Part shown: piece after piece, positions 43,429 to 55,400 of the stretch
Position numbering within the stretch: position 1 is the stretch's first letter
Layout of the letters: every line of letters begins with the position of its first letter
Assembly (NCBI GenBank): GCA_947501325.1
Contig: CANMVC010000001.1
Location: forward strand, 1,426,001 to 1,490,000
DNA: 64,000 nucleotides
Direction of reading: 5' to 3'
From: an uncultured Sphingomonadaceae bacterium
GTDB lineage: Bacteria > Pseudomonadota > Alphaproteobacteria > Sphingomonadales > Sphingomonadaceae
Made by a program: the position numbers and the translations under genes
The notes under the pieces: generated by a model
Database searches by the model: none
What the model saw: the letters and a program-made list of their open reading frames with translations, nothing else
What the model was told of the DNA's origin: nothing

Positions 43429-46400
43429 CTAGCTTTTGAACGCAGCCAGAAGCTGCGCTGTTTCATCTGCGACACTGGCATCCGCCATTGCCATGGCGCT
43501 GCCCAGGGGAGCAGCACCGCTCATGTTCCGAGAAAGCTCGCGCCCCTCATCAATCTGGATTTCCCCGGTTGCCCCTTGAACAATAACCGGAATTTCAATG
43601 ACCTGGCCATCGCCGCGGATCGCGCGCACGATCAAGCGCACGGTTTCCGCGTCCACTGGCCGTTCGATAATCGCGAGCCCGCGGGCATCCATGCGGATCC
43701 AGCCGGGCAGCGGGCTGCCATCGCGAGTGCGCAACTGATATTCCACGATACGCGGATCGCTATCGGCCCCGATATCGCGGATCTCCATATAGATGACCCG
43801 GTCACGAACGACCGATTCAATCATCACCTGATCACTGCCGGTGGACAGCTGACGAACCGAAAAGCCGGTGAGACCTTCGACCAGGAAGTCTCCGAAGCGG
43901 GGGTCGAACAAACGGTCGGCTCCGAAACGGAGATCGCGAATCTGGTCGAGCTGATCAACGACTTCGCCAATCGGGCTGCCATCGACATCCAGATCACCCA
44001 TGCCATTTAGCGGACGCAAGCCGTTCACTGCCGTCAGTAGCGGCCGGCTTCCGTTCAGATCCGGGGTGTTGTTGAGCGACTGGAAGCTGTTCGCCGTATC
44101 GTCGATAATCAACGGCGTGGTGATAAACTGGTTGACCGGGTTCAGGGTCGTGCTGGGCAGTTCGCTGTCTGGATATCCGATGCCCGGATTGCCGAGCAAT
44201 TCATTCACATTGGCATTGGCCTGCGTGACAATCACGGTCGCGATGGATTCCACAAAACCACCCTGCCCGTCGCTGACAATATAGGTGATCGTCGCGACGC
44301 CCTGAAACTCTGGATCGGCAAAATGGGAAATTGTGCCGTCAGGATTGATCACCACCGTGCCGATATCGACCTTGGCGGTGAACACGCTGAGCGGATCGCC
44401 GTCCGGATCAGTGCCGTTGGCAAGCACGTCGATAATTGTTTCCGCTCCACCAATGCCGAACACTTCTTCATTGCCGTCAACCGGCACTTCATTAACGTTG
44501 CGAACGGTGACCGCGATGATCGCTGTGGATGTCCTGCCATTGCTGTCGCTGATCGTATAAGTGATCGTGTCAGTACCGAAAAAGTCGACATCGGGCGTGT
44601 AAGTGATCGTGCCATCCGGGTTGACGACTATAGTGCCGTTGGCTGCGGTCGCACTGCTAACCGTTAGTGGCTCACCATCCAGATCAACATCATTGGCAAG
44701 TACCGGAATGACCAGCGGACGTTCCTCATCGGTATCGGCAGTATCATTGGCAGCTATAGGAGGATCGTTGATCGGCGTAACGGTCACTGTAATCGTTGCG
44801 GTGGTAAAGCCGCCATTGCCGTCGCTGACCTGATAGGTGATCACGTCCGTGCCGTTGAAATTCAGGTCGGGCGTATAGGTGATCGTGCCATCGGGATTGA
44901 TTGTCACGGTGCCGTTGGGCGATGTGGCGCTGATGATGGTCAGCGGATCGCCATCAACATCGGTCGCATTGTCCAGCGGTGACAAGGTAACCGGTGTATC
45001 TTCCGGCGTGGCCGCCACATCCGGCGTGACCACGGGCGGGTCGTTGAGCGGCGTGACATTGACCGTGACGGTTGCGGTGGACGTTCCGCCCTGACCATCG
45101 CTGATTGTATAAGTGATGGTGGTCGGACCATTAAAGTCAGGGTCCGGCGTGAAGGTGATCGTGCCATCGGGATTAATCACCACCGTGCCATTGGGCGATA
45201 TTGCCTGCGTCACAACCAGCGGATCGCCATCGGCATCCGTATCATTGCCGAGCACTGCTATTGTCACAGGCGCGTCTTCCGGCGTCGACATAGTGTCATT
45301 TACCGCCACGGGCACATCATTGAACGGATTGACGGTGATCGTTGCGGTCGTCGTTGCGAAACCGCCATTTCCGTCGGAAACGGTATAGGTGATCGTGTCG
45401 GTCCCGTTGAAATTCGGATTCGGCGTGTAGGTTACGGTGCCATCCGCATTGATAACCACCGTGCCATTGGGCGCGGGCGCGGCCGTGATGGTCAGCGGAT
45501 CACCATCCGCATCTATATCATTGTCTAGGACAGCGACGGTGACGGGTGTGTCTTCATCGGTCTGACCAACATCCGGCGTCGCCACCGGCGCATCATTGAC
45601 CGGCGCAACCGTGAGCGTGACTGTCGCCGTCGCCGTACCGCCCTTGCCGTCGCTGATCGTGTAAGTGACGGTGGTCGTGCCATTGAAATCCGGATCGGGC
45701 GTGAACGTGACGGTGCCATCGGGATTGATCGTCACCTGACCATCAGGCGAGGTTGCGCCTGTGACCGTCAGCGGATCGCCATCAACATCGGTATCGTTGC
45801 CCAGCACATTCAGCGTCACCGGCGTGTCTTCTGGCGTGGTCGCGACATCATCGACAGCGACCGGAGGATCGTTGACCGGATTGACTGTTACCGCCACGGT
45901 TGCAGTGTCGGTGCCGCCCTGACCGTCACTCACCACATAGGTGATGGTATCGGTCCCGTTGAAATCGGGGTCAGGGGTATAGGTGACGGTGCCATCAGGA
46001 TTAATGACAACCGTGCCATTGGGCGCGGTCGCGCCAGTCACGGTCAGCGGATCGCCGTCCACATCGGTGTCATTCGCCAGAACCGGAATCGTAACCAGCG
46101 TTTCTTCATTGGTCACTGTTGCATCGTCAACCGCAACCGGTGGATCGTTAACCGCGCCTACGGTGACGGTCACCGTGGCGGTTGCCGTACCGCCGTTGCC
46201 ATCACTGATAGTATAGGTAATCCTATCCGTGCCGTTGAAATCGGGGTCAGGGGTATAGTCAATCGTGCCATTGGGCTGGATCACCACAGTGCCGTTGGCC
46301 GCACTGGCCGTGGTGACGGAGAGCGTATCGCCATCAGGGTCGCTGTCATTGCCCAGCACGGGGATATTGACCGGCAGGTCTTCAGACGTCGAAGCGCTGT

Positions 46401-49400
46401 CATTCACGGCCACTGGCGGCGGATTGGTGATGGTCCAGGTAAAGCTCTGGTCCACCGTGCCGCCATTGCCGTCATCGGCGGTTATGACGACCGTATAGAT
46501 GCCGCCTGCTGGTTGGCTGGCATTGCTGGCTATAGTGCCGGAGATGATACCAGTATTGGGATCAATCGAAAGCCCAAGCGGCAATCCAGCCGCGCTAAAG
46601 GTCAGCGTGTCACCGTCAACGTCCGAAAAATTAGCCGCCACGGGCACGGAAACCACCGCGCCATCAACGGCATTACGCGGCGCGATCGGGCTGGCCACCG
46701 GGTCATCATTCGCCGCGGCAACATTGATTTCCACCGTCGCGGTAGAGGTGCCGCCATTGCCGTCACTAATCGTATAGGTGATCGTATCCGGGCCGTTATA
46801 ATCAGGGTCTGGCACATAGTTGATCGTGCCATCCGGATTAATCGTCACTTCGCCATTGCCCGCCGTTGCCAATGTCACGGTCAGGATATCGCCATCGGGA
46901 TCCGTGTCATTGCCCAAAACATTGATATCCAGCGGCGTGTCTTCGGTCACTGCAATCGGGCCATCGTCGACAGCCACTGGCGGCGGGTTGGTGACGGTCC
47001 AGCTGAAGGTGCTCGATACGGTTCCGCCATTGCCGTCATCGGCGGTGATAGTGATGCTGTAAATGCCGTCGCCATTGGGTCCGCCCTGCGATGCAGACGG
47101 ATCTATCGTGCCGGTAATATTACCGGCTGCATCAATGCTGAGACCCGGGGGGAGACCCGTTTGTGAAAAGGTCAGGGTATCGCCGTCCAGATCGTCAAAG
47201 CTGCCACTGACATCCACAGCCACGACATCGGCATCTGCATTGCCCAGCGCCGCCAGCGGCGCTGCGGTCGGATCATCATTTTCAGCGCCAACAGTTACGG
47301 TCACTGTTGAGGTAGAGCTGCCGCCCTGACCATCGCTGATCACATAGGTGATCGTATCGGTGCCATTGAAATTGGTATCGGGCGTATAGGTCAGCGTTCC
47401 ATCCGGATTGATCACCACCGTGCCATTTTGCGCGGTCGCAGCGGTGGCCGTCAGGTTATCGCCATCCGGATCATTGTCATTGGCGAGCACATCAATCGGC
47501 GTGCTTGGCGTGTCTTCGGTGGTCGACGCGGTGTCGCTATTGGCCGTCGGGCCGGGATTGGTTATGGTCCAGATGAAACTCTGCGTGGTCGCTTCGCCGC
47601 CATCATCGGTCGCGGTTACCTCGACCTGATAGACGCCGCCATTTACCTGACTGGCATCCGGATCAATCGTGCCCGTTATTTCTCCAGTCATCATGTCGAT
47701 GGACAGGCCAGCGGGGAGATTGGCCACAGTGAAGGTCAACGGATCACCTTCGGGATCGCTAAACAGCGCCCCGAAATCGGCATTCACCACGTCACCGTCT
47801 TCGCTGTCGCGATCAGGCAGGATCGTACCATCCGGCGCATCATTGACGGCATCAATAACAATCGTGGCGACAGCGGAGGCAAATTCACCATTGGCATCCT
47901 GAATGGTATAAGTGACGGTCGCAGTGCCGTTAAAATCCGGATCAGGCGTAAAGTCGATCGTGCCGTCTGCCAATATAACAGCCGTGCCATTCGCCGCGAC
48001 AGCAGAAATAATCTCAATCGGCGTCATCGGATCGCCATCGGGATCGACGTCATTGGTCAGGACATCCAGATTGATCAGTGTATCTTCTGTACCGACATAA
48101 TTATCGTTGATCGCCCGAGGCGGTTCGTTGGTGATCGTCCAGGTGAAGGTCGTGCTGGCACTCAGCCCGGCCGCGTCGGTTGCGGTTACCGTCACCGTAT
48201 ATTCGCCATCAGTTACATCCGATGAAGCCGTTGCACCGGTGGTCCCGGTAACTTCACCTGTCGTCGGATCAAAAGTCAGGCCAGTAGGCAAGCCCGTGAT
48301 ATTATAAGTCAACGTCGCATCGTCAACATCACTAAAGGCTGATCCCAGCGGGACCGAGATTACTTCATTGTTCGAGTCAAACAGGTCAGGCAGTCCGACC
48401 GTTTCTGGCGCGTCATTAACGGCCGTCACGGTCACGTCGACCGTAGCCGTCGCAGTCCCGCCATTTCCATCGCTGATCGTGTAGACAATCGTGTCGGTGC
48501 CGGTGAAGTTCGGATCCGGCTGATAGGTCAAACTGCCATCAGCCTCGATAACAATAGTGCCATTGTCACTGTCTGCCGAAATGACCGTAAGCGTGTCGCC
48601 ATCCGGGTCACTGTCATTGGTCAGCACCGGAATGTTGACTGACGTGTCCTCGTTCGTGGTCGCGGTGTCATTAACGGCGACCGGCGGCGGATTGCTAACC
48701 GTCCAGGTGAAGACCGAGTCCACGGTACCGCCATTACCGTCATCGGCGGTGACAGTGACGGTATAAACACCACCATTGATCTGGCTGGCATCGGGATCAA
48801 TCGTGCCAGTGATGATGCCATTGGCATCGATCGACAGACCGGCAGGCAAGCCAGCAGCGGTGAAGGTGAGCGTATCTCCGTCAAGGTCTTCAAAACTGCC
48901 GCTGACATCTATGGAGATAATATCCGCATCGTCATTGGTCTGATTGGTAAGTGGCGGGTCAGCAGTCGGTGCATCATTGACGGCGACAACCGTGACTTCG
49001 ACCGTTGCGGTGGCAGTCCCGCCATTGCCGTCGCTAATTTGATAGGTGATGATATCGGTACCGTTGAAATTCGCAGCCGGTGTATAAACCAATGTCCCAT
49101 CAGGGTTGATCACAACCGTGCCATTGGGTGCTGTCGCGCTGACAACCGTCAGTGTATCGCCATCCGGATCATTGTCATTGGCGAGCACCGCAATGGGCGC
49201 GCTCGGCGTGTCTTCATTCGTCGTCGCAGTGTCGTTCGCCGCGTTTGGTGCCGGGTTGGTGACAATCCAGGTAAAGGTGCCATCGACCATGCCGCCATTG
49301 CCATCATCAGCAGTGATCGTGACAGTATAGACGCCGCCATTTACCTGACTGGCGCCGGGATCAATCGTGCCAGTGATCACACCAGTGGCGCCAATCGATA

Positions 49401-52400
49401 GACCGGCAGGCAGACCTGCAGCGGTGAAGGTCAATATATCGCCGTCCAGATCGCTGAACTTGTCACTGACATCGACAGAGATAATATCGGCATCTTCATT
49501 GTTGAGATCGGCAATCGGAATATCCACTTCCGGCGCATCGTTGACCGCAGCCACGGTAACATCGACGGTCGCGGTGGAGGTCCCGCCATTGCCATCGCTG
49601 ATCGTATAAGTGATCGTGTCGGTACCGTTGAAGTCCTGATTAGGGGTATAGGTAACCGTGCCGTCGGCATTGATGATGACGGAACCATTGGGCGCGCTCG
49701 CGACCGTGACGGTCAGATTGTCTCCGTCCGGATCATTATCATTGGCCAGCACATCAATGGTGACCGGCGTATCTTCATCGGTGGTCGCCACATCATTTGT
49801 CGCCACCGGCGCAGGGTTATTGACCGTGTAGGTAAAGCTGGTCGATACCGTGCCGCCATTGCCATCATCGGCCGTGACCGTGACGGTATAGACGCCGCCA
49901 TTCACCTGGCTCGCCTGATTATCAATCGTGCCGGTGATCAGACCGGTGTCCGGATCAATGCTCAGCCCCGCTGGCAGGCCGGTTGCGGTGAAGGCAAGCG
50001 TATCGCCATCCAGATCGCTGAAATTACCGGCCGTTGATATGGATGGGTTTTCGCCATCCAGACCGACCACATTGGGCAGCGGGCTGATTACCGTCGGCGC
50101 GTCGTTCACCGGCGCTACGGTGACATCAACAGAGGCGGTCGACGTTCCGCCATTGCCGTCGCTGATCGTGTAGGTGATTATATCGGTGCCGTTGAAATTG
50201 GCGTTCGGTACGTAGGTTATCGTGCCGTCAGGGTTGATGGTAACCACGCCATTGGATGCCGTGGCCGAAGTAACGCTGAGCGCGTCGCCATCCGCATCAG
50301 TATCATTGGCTAGAACAGGGATGACCACCGGCGTATCTTCATCGGTGGTCGCGACATCGTCTGTCGCCACTGGCGCCGGGTTGTTCACTTCCCAGACAAA
50401 AGTCTGACTGACGGTGCCGCCATTGCCATCATCGGCCGTGACTGTGACGCTGTAAATGCCATCCGAACCGGGACCACCTTGCGAGGCGTCGGGATCAATC
50501 GTGCCGGTAATATTGCCCGCCGCATCAATCGACAGACCGGGCGGTAGTCCCATTGCAGTGAAAGTCAGCGCATCGCCATCGACATCGGTGAAGTTGTTCG
50601 CGACCGAAACAGTGATCACGTCCGCATCATTGTCATTTTGCGGCGCTATCGGGCTAGCCACCGGCGCGTCATTGACCGCGTTGACGGTCACTTCAACGGT
50701 CGAGGTGGAGAAACCACCCTGACCATCGCTGATCGTATAGGTGATGGTATCGACACCATTAAAGTCAGGATCAGGGACATAAGTCACTGTGCCATCCGGA
50801 TTAATCGTCACCGTGCCATTGGGCGCATCTGCCGCCGTCACGTTCAGGGGATCGCCATCGACATCGGTATCATTGGTCAGGATTGCGATATCAACCGGGG
50901 TGTCCTCATCGGTGGTCGCACTGTCCATATTGGCAACCGGTGGATCATTGACGGCATCGACAGTGACCGAAACGGTCGCGGTCGCGGTTCCGCCATTGCC
51001 GTCGCTTATCGTATAGCTGATCGTTGTCGGACCATTGAAATTCGGATTGGGCGTGAAGGTGATCGTGCCATCGGGGTTGATCACAACGGTGCCGTCGGGT
51101 GATGTCGCAGCGGTGACCGTCAAAGGATCGCCGTCCGTATCTGTATCATTGCCAAGCACGCCAATGGTGACCGGCGTGTCTTCGTTGGTCGTGGCGACAT
51201 CATCGACAGCCACAGGCGGATCGTTGACCGCATTGACGGTTACATCCACCGCAGCGGTTGATGTGCCGCCATTGCCGTCGCTAATCACGTAGGTGATCGT
51301 ATCGGAGCCATTGAAATTGGCATCCGGAACATAGGTCAGCGTGCCATCCGCCGCGATTGTGACCGTACCGTTCAGGGCAGTTGCGCCGATAACCGTCAAC
51401 GGATCGCCGTCAGGGTCGGTATCATTGGCCAGGACGTTGATATCCACCGGCGTATCTTCGTTGGTGGTCGCTGTATCATTGACTGCGGTTGGCGCCGGGT
51501 TGGTCACGGTCCAGGTAAAGGTCTGGCTGGTGGTTAAACCATCGGGGTCGGTACCAGTAACAGTGACGGAATAGACGCCGCCATTGGGCTGGCTGGCGTC
51601 GCGGTCAATCGTGCCGCTGATAATGCCGGTCGCCGTGTCGATATTGAGGCCTGCTGGCAGACCGGTCACATCAAAGCTCAGCGTGTCGCCATCAAGATCG
51701 CTGAAGAAGCTGCTGGTATCGACCGAGACCGACTGGTTGTCCTCGTTGGTCACATTGGGAATGGGCAGCGATTCCGGCGCGTCATTAACTGCAACCACGT
51801 CCACTGACAGCGTCGCTGTGGCGGTTCCGCCCTGGCCGTCCGAGACGGTATAGCTGACAACCGCTTGTCCATTGAAATTTTCCGCTGGCGTAAAGGTCAG
51901 CGTGCCATCTGGATTGACAACAACGGTGCCATCCGGCGTGCTTGCCGCCGTTATCGTCAACGGATCCCCATCGGGATCGATATCATTGGTGAGCACAGCA
52001 ACAGTGACAGGTGTATCTTCCGGTGTCGTGGCCGTGTCATTGACCGCTACCGGCGGGATATTCTGAACCGAATAGACAAAGGTGGTGGACACCGATTCCC
52101 CCGATGGATCGGTCGCAGTGACAGTCACAACAAATGGCCCATTGACCGAGCTATCGGAATCCAGCGTCCCGGTAATCAATCCGGTGTCCGGATCAATAGA
52201 AAGCGTCGGCGGCAGACCGGAAGCCGTAAAGCTCAGGTCATCGCCGTCAATATCTTCAAAGCCCTGCGCTGTCGGGATAGAGACATCGGCGCCATCTTCA
52301 CCATTTTGATTGGCGAGGCCCACCGTGGTCGGGCCATCATTTACGGCATTAACAGTGACCGTAACGGTCGCGGTCGAGAAACCGCCTTCGCCATCGCCGA

Positions 52401-55400
52401 TCGTGTAGATGATCGTGTCTTCGCCATTGAAATTGGCATTGGGTTTATAGGCAAGCGTACCATCAGGATTAATCGTCACGGTGCCGTTACCAGCCTCTGC
52501 TTCGGTAACGGTTAGCGGATCGCCATCGGCATCCAGATCATTAGCCAGCACGGCGACTTTGACCGCAGTATCTTCATTGGTGGTCACGCTGTCATTGCTT
52601 GCCACCGGTGCCGGGTTGGTCACCGTCCACTCAAAACTCGTCGACACGCTTCCGCCGCGACCATCATCGGCGGTGACGGTAATGGCATAGACACCGCCAT
52701 TGACCTGGCTGGCGCTGCGATCAATTGTACCGGAGATGACGCCCGTGTCCGGATCAATGGTCAGCCCGGCAGGCAGACCGACCGCGGTGTAGTTTAACAT
52801 ATCCCCGTCGGGATCGCTAAACGCTCCCGCGACCGGCAGATTGATAAGCTGACTATCAAGGTTGGTCTGGTCACCAATGCTACCGCTAACGGTTGGCGTA
52901 TCGTTAACATCGGCCACTGTGACGATAATCTCTGCCATCGAGGTTCCGCCCTCGCCATCAGAGATTTCATAAGTGATGGTATCGGTGCCATTAAAACCCG
53001 GGTTGGGCGTGTAGGTCACCGTGCCATCGGCGTTGATCACCACGCTGCCGTTCAGCGCGCTGGCTGCGGCTATGCTCAGATCATCGCCGTCTGGATCGCT
53101 GTCATTGGCCAGAGGCGATATAGTAACCGGCACGTCTTCATCAGTGGACGCACTGTCATCAACTGCCGTTGGACCGGGATTGGTGATATTGAAGGTTATC
53201 GTCTGCGTGGTGGTCCCGCCATTGCCGTCTGAAACAGTAATCGTGGCCGAATAAGTTCCGCCATTTGTCTGGCTAGCGCTGTTGTCAATGGTGCCAGAAA
53301 TAACGCCGCTGTCCGGATCAATAGACAAGCCCGGCGGCAGATCGGCCGCCGTATAAGTCAATGTATCGCCGTCCACATCGCTGAAATTACCGGCAACCGG
53401 GAAGGAAATCACCGCTCCGTCTTCGGTGTTCTGCGACGGCAGGGCTGTACCCACAGGCGCATCATTCTCTGGAGTGATAGTGACTTCGATGGTCGCCGTC
53501 GCCGTGCCGCCTTCGCCATCGCTGATCGTGTAGGTTATTGTCGCCGTACCGTTGAAATTCGCGGGCGGAACATAGTTGACCTGATTGCCGATGACGGTCG
53601 CCTGCCCGACCGTGGCCGCAGCCGCAATCAGGGTAATCGGATCACCATCAGGATCACTGTCATTGGGCAGCACGTCGATGAGCACCGGCGTGTCTTCACC
53701 GGTCGTGGCAGTATCATCGACGGCAACAGGCGCGGGGTTGGTCACGGTCCAGCTGAACGTCTGCGTCACGCTCAGTCCGCCCGCATCCGTTGCCGTGACG
53801 GTTACGGTGTAGACACCATTGGAGCCGCCCTGGCTTGCCGATCGGTCAATGGTTCCGGTAATCTCGCCGGTCGCCGGATCTATACCAAGACCTGCCGGAA
53901 GGCCGGACACACTATAGGTCAGGCTTGCATCATCACTATCGGCAAAACCGCCTGCCGTTTCCACACTGATCCCGCTATCCGCATCAATATTGGTCTGTGG
54001 TGGCAAGGCGCCTACCGGTTCGGGTGCATCATTGACCGCTGCTACAGTTACATCGACTGTCGCCGTGGCCGTACCGCCTTCGCCATCACTGATCGTATAG
54101 GTGATCGTATCCGTGCCGTTAAAACCCGCATTGGGCGTGTAGGTGATTGAGCCGTCCGGATTGACCACCACAGTGCCATTGGCCGCGCTTGCCGTGGTAA
54201 CACTCAGATCGTCCGCATCGGGATCATTATCATTGGCGAGCACATTGACTGTGACGGCTGTATCCTCATCGGTGGAGGCTGTGTCGTCGACCGCGGTTGG
54301 TCCGGGATTGGTAACGGTCCAGACAAATGTCTGGGTCGCCGGCGTTCCCTGAAAATCAGTCGCGGTGATCGTGACTGTATAAAGACCATCGGTGCCGCCC
54401 TGACTGGCGCTATTGTCGATCGTGCCGGTAATTTCTCCAGTATTCGCATTGATCGAGAGCCCGGGAGGCAGGCCCGTGGCACTATAGCTGGTCGACGGGC
54501 CATCTATATCGGTAAAGCCGCCAGCGGTTGCAACGCTGACACCGCTATCGGCATCGATGTTGGCTTGCGGTGGCAAGACGCCAACCGGTACCGGCCCGTC
54601 ATTCACGGCAACCACTGTCATGTCATAGACGGCTGAGTCAGTTCCGCCTTCGCCGTCACTGATCGTGTAGACAATCTGGTCATTCCCGTTAAAATCGGGA
54701 TCGGGCGTATAGGTCAGTGTTCCATCAGCATTAATCACTACGGTGCCATGGGATGCACTTGCCGAAACGACCGTGAGCGGCGCATCGCCATCAGGATCGC
54801 GGTCATTGGCCAGCACATTGATCGTGGCCGGCGTGTCTTCATTGGTCGAGCCGCCATCATTATTGGCTTGCGGTGGTGGGTTGGTGATCGTCCAGGCAAA
54901 ATTCTGGGTGGCAGAAAGACCGTCCGGGTCGGTTGCCGTCACGACGATATTATAGACACCACCAGAACCGCCCTGGCTGGCGCTGTTATCAATCGTCCCG
55001 GTAATCGCCCCGCTATTCGCGTCAATAGCCAGACCCGGCGGCAGTCCCGTTGCGGAATAGGTTAGCTCGCCAGAACCATTGTCCGGATCACTAAATCCTT
55101 GTGACGTGCCAACAAAAATACCCTGGGCTGCATCGACATTGCTTTGCGAGGGCAAGCTGCCCACCGGCACCGGCGCATCGTTGACCGGTGTAACGGTGAT
55201 GTCGACCGTCGCCGTGGAGTTGCCACCACGCCCATCGCTGACCGTATAGGTGATCGTGTCCGTGCCGGAAAACTCGTTCCGGGGCGTATAGCTTAACGTG
55301 CCATCGCCATTGATAACCACCGTGCCATTGGACGCCCTTGCCGACACAACGGAAAGCGTGTCGCCGTCACCGTCAAAATCATTGGCGAGCACATTGATAT

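Noticed and set aside
43429-44228. RTX-type C-terminal secretion signal
   Set aside because: No GGxGxDxxx nonapeptides were found anywhere in the protein, and the C-terminus lacks the usual RTX ending.
46513-48225. Several plus-strand open frames of 150-265 codons inside the giant gene
   Set aside because: They are antisense shadows of the repeat modules and themselves repeat with the module period.
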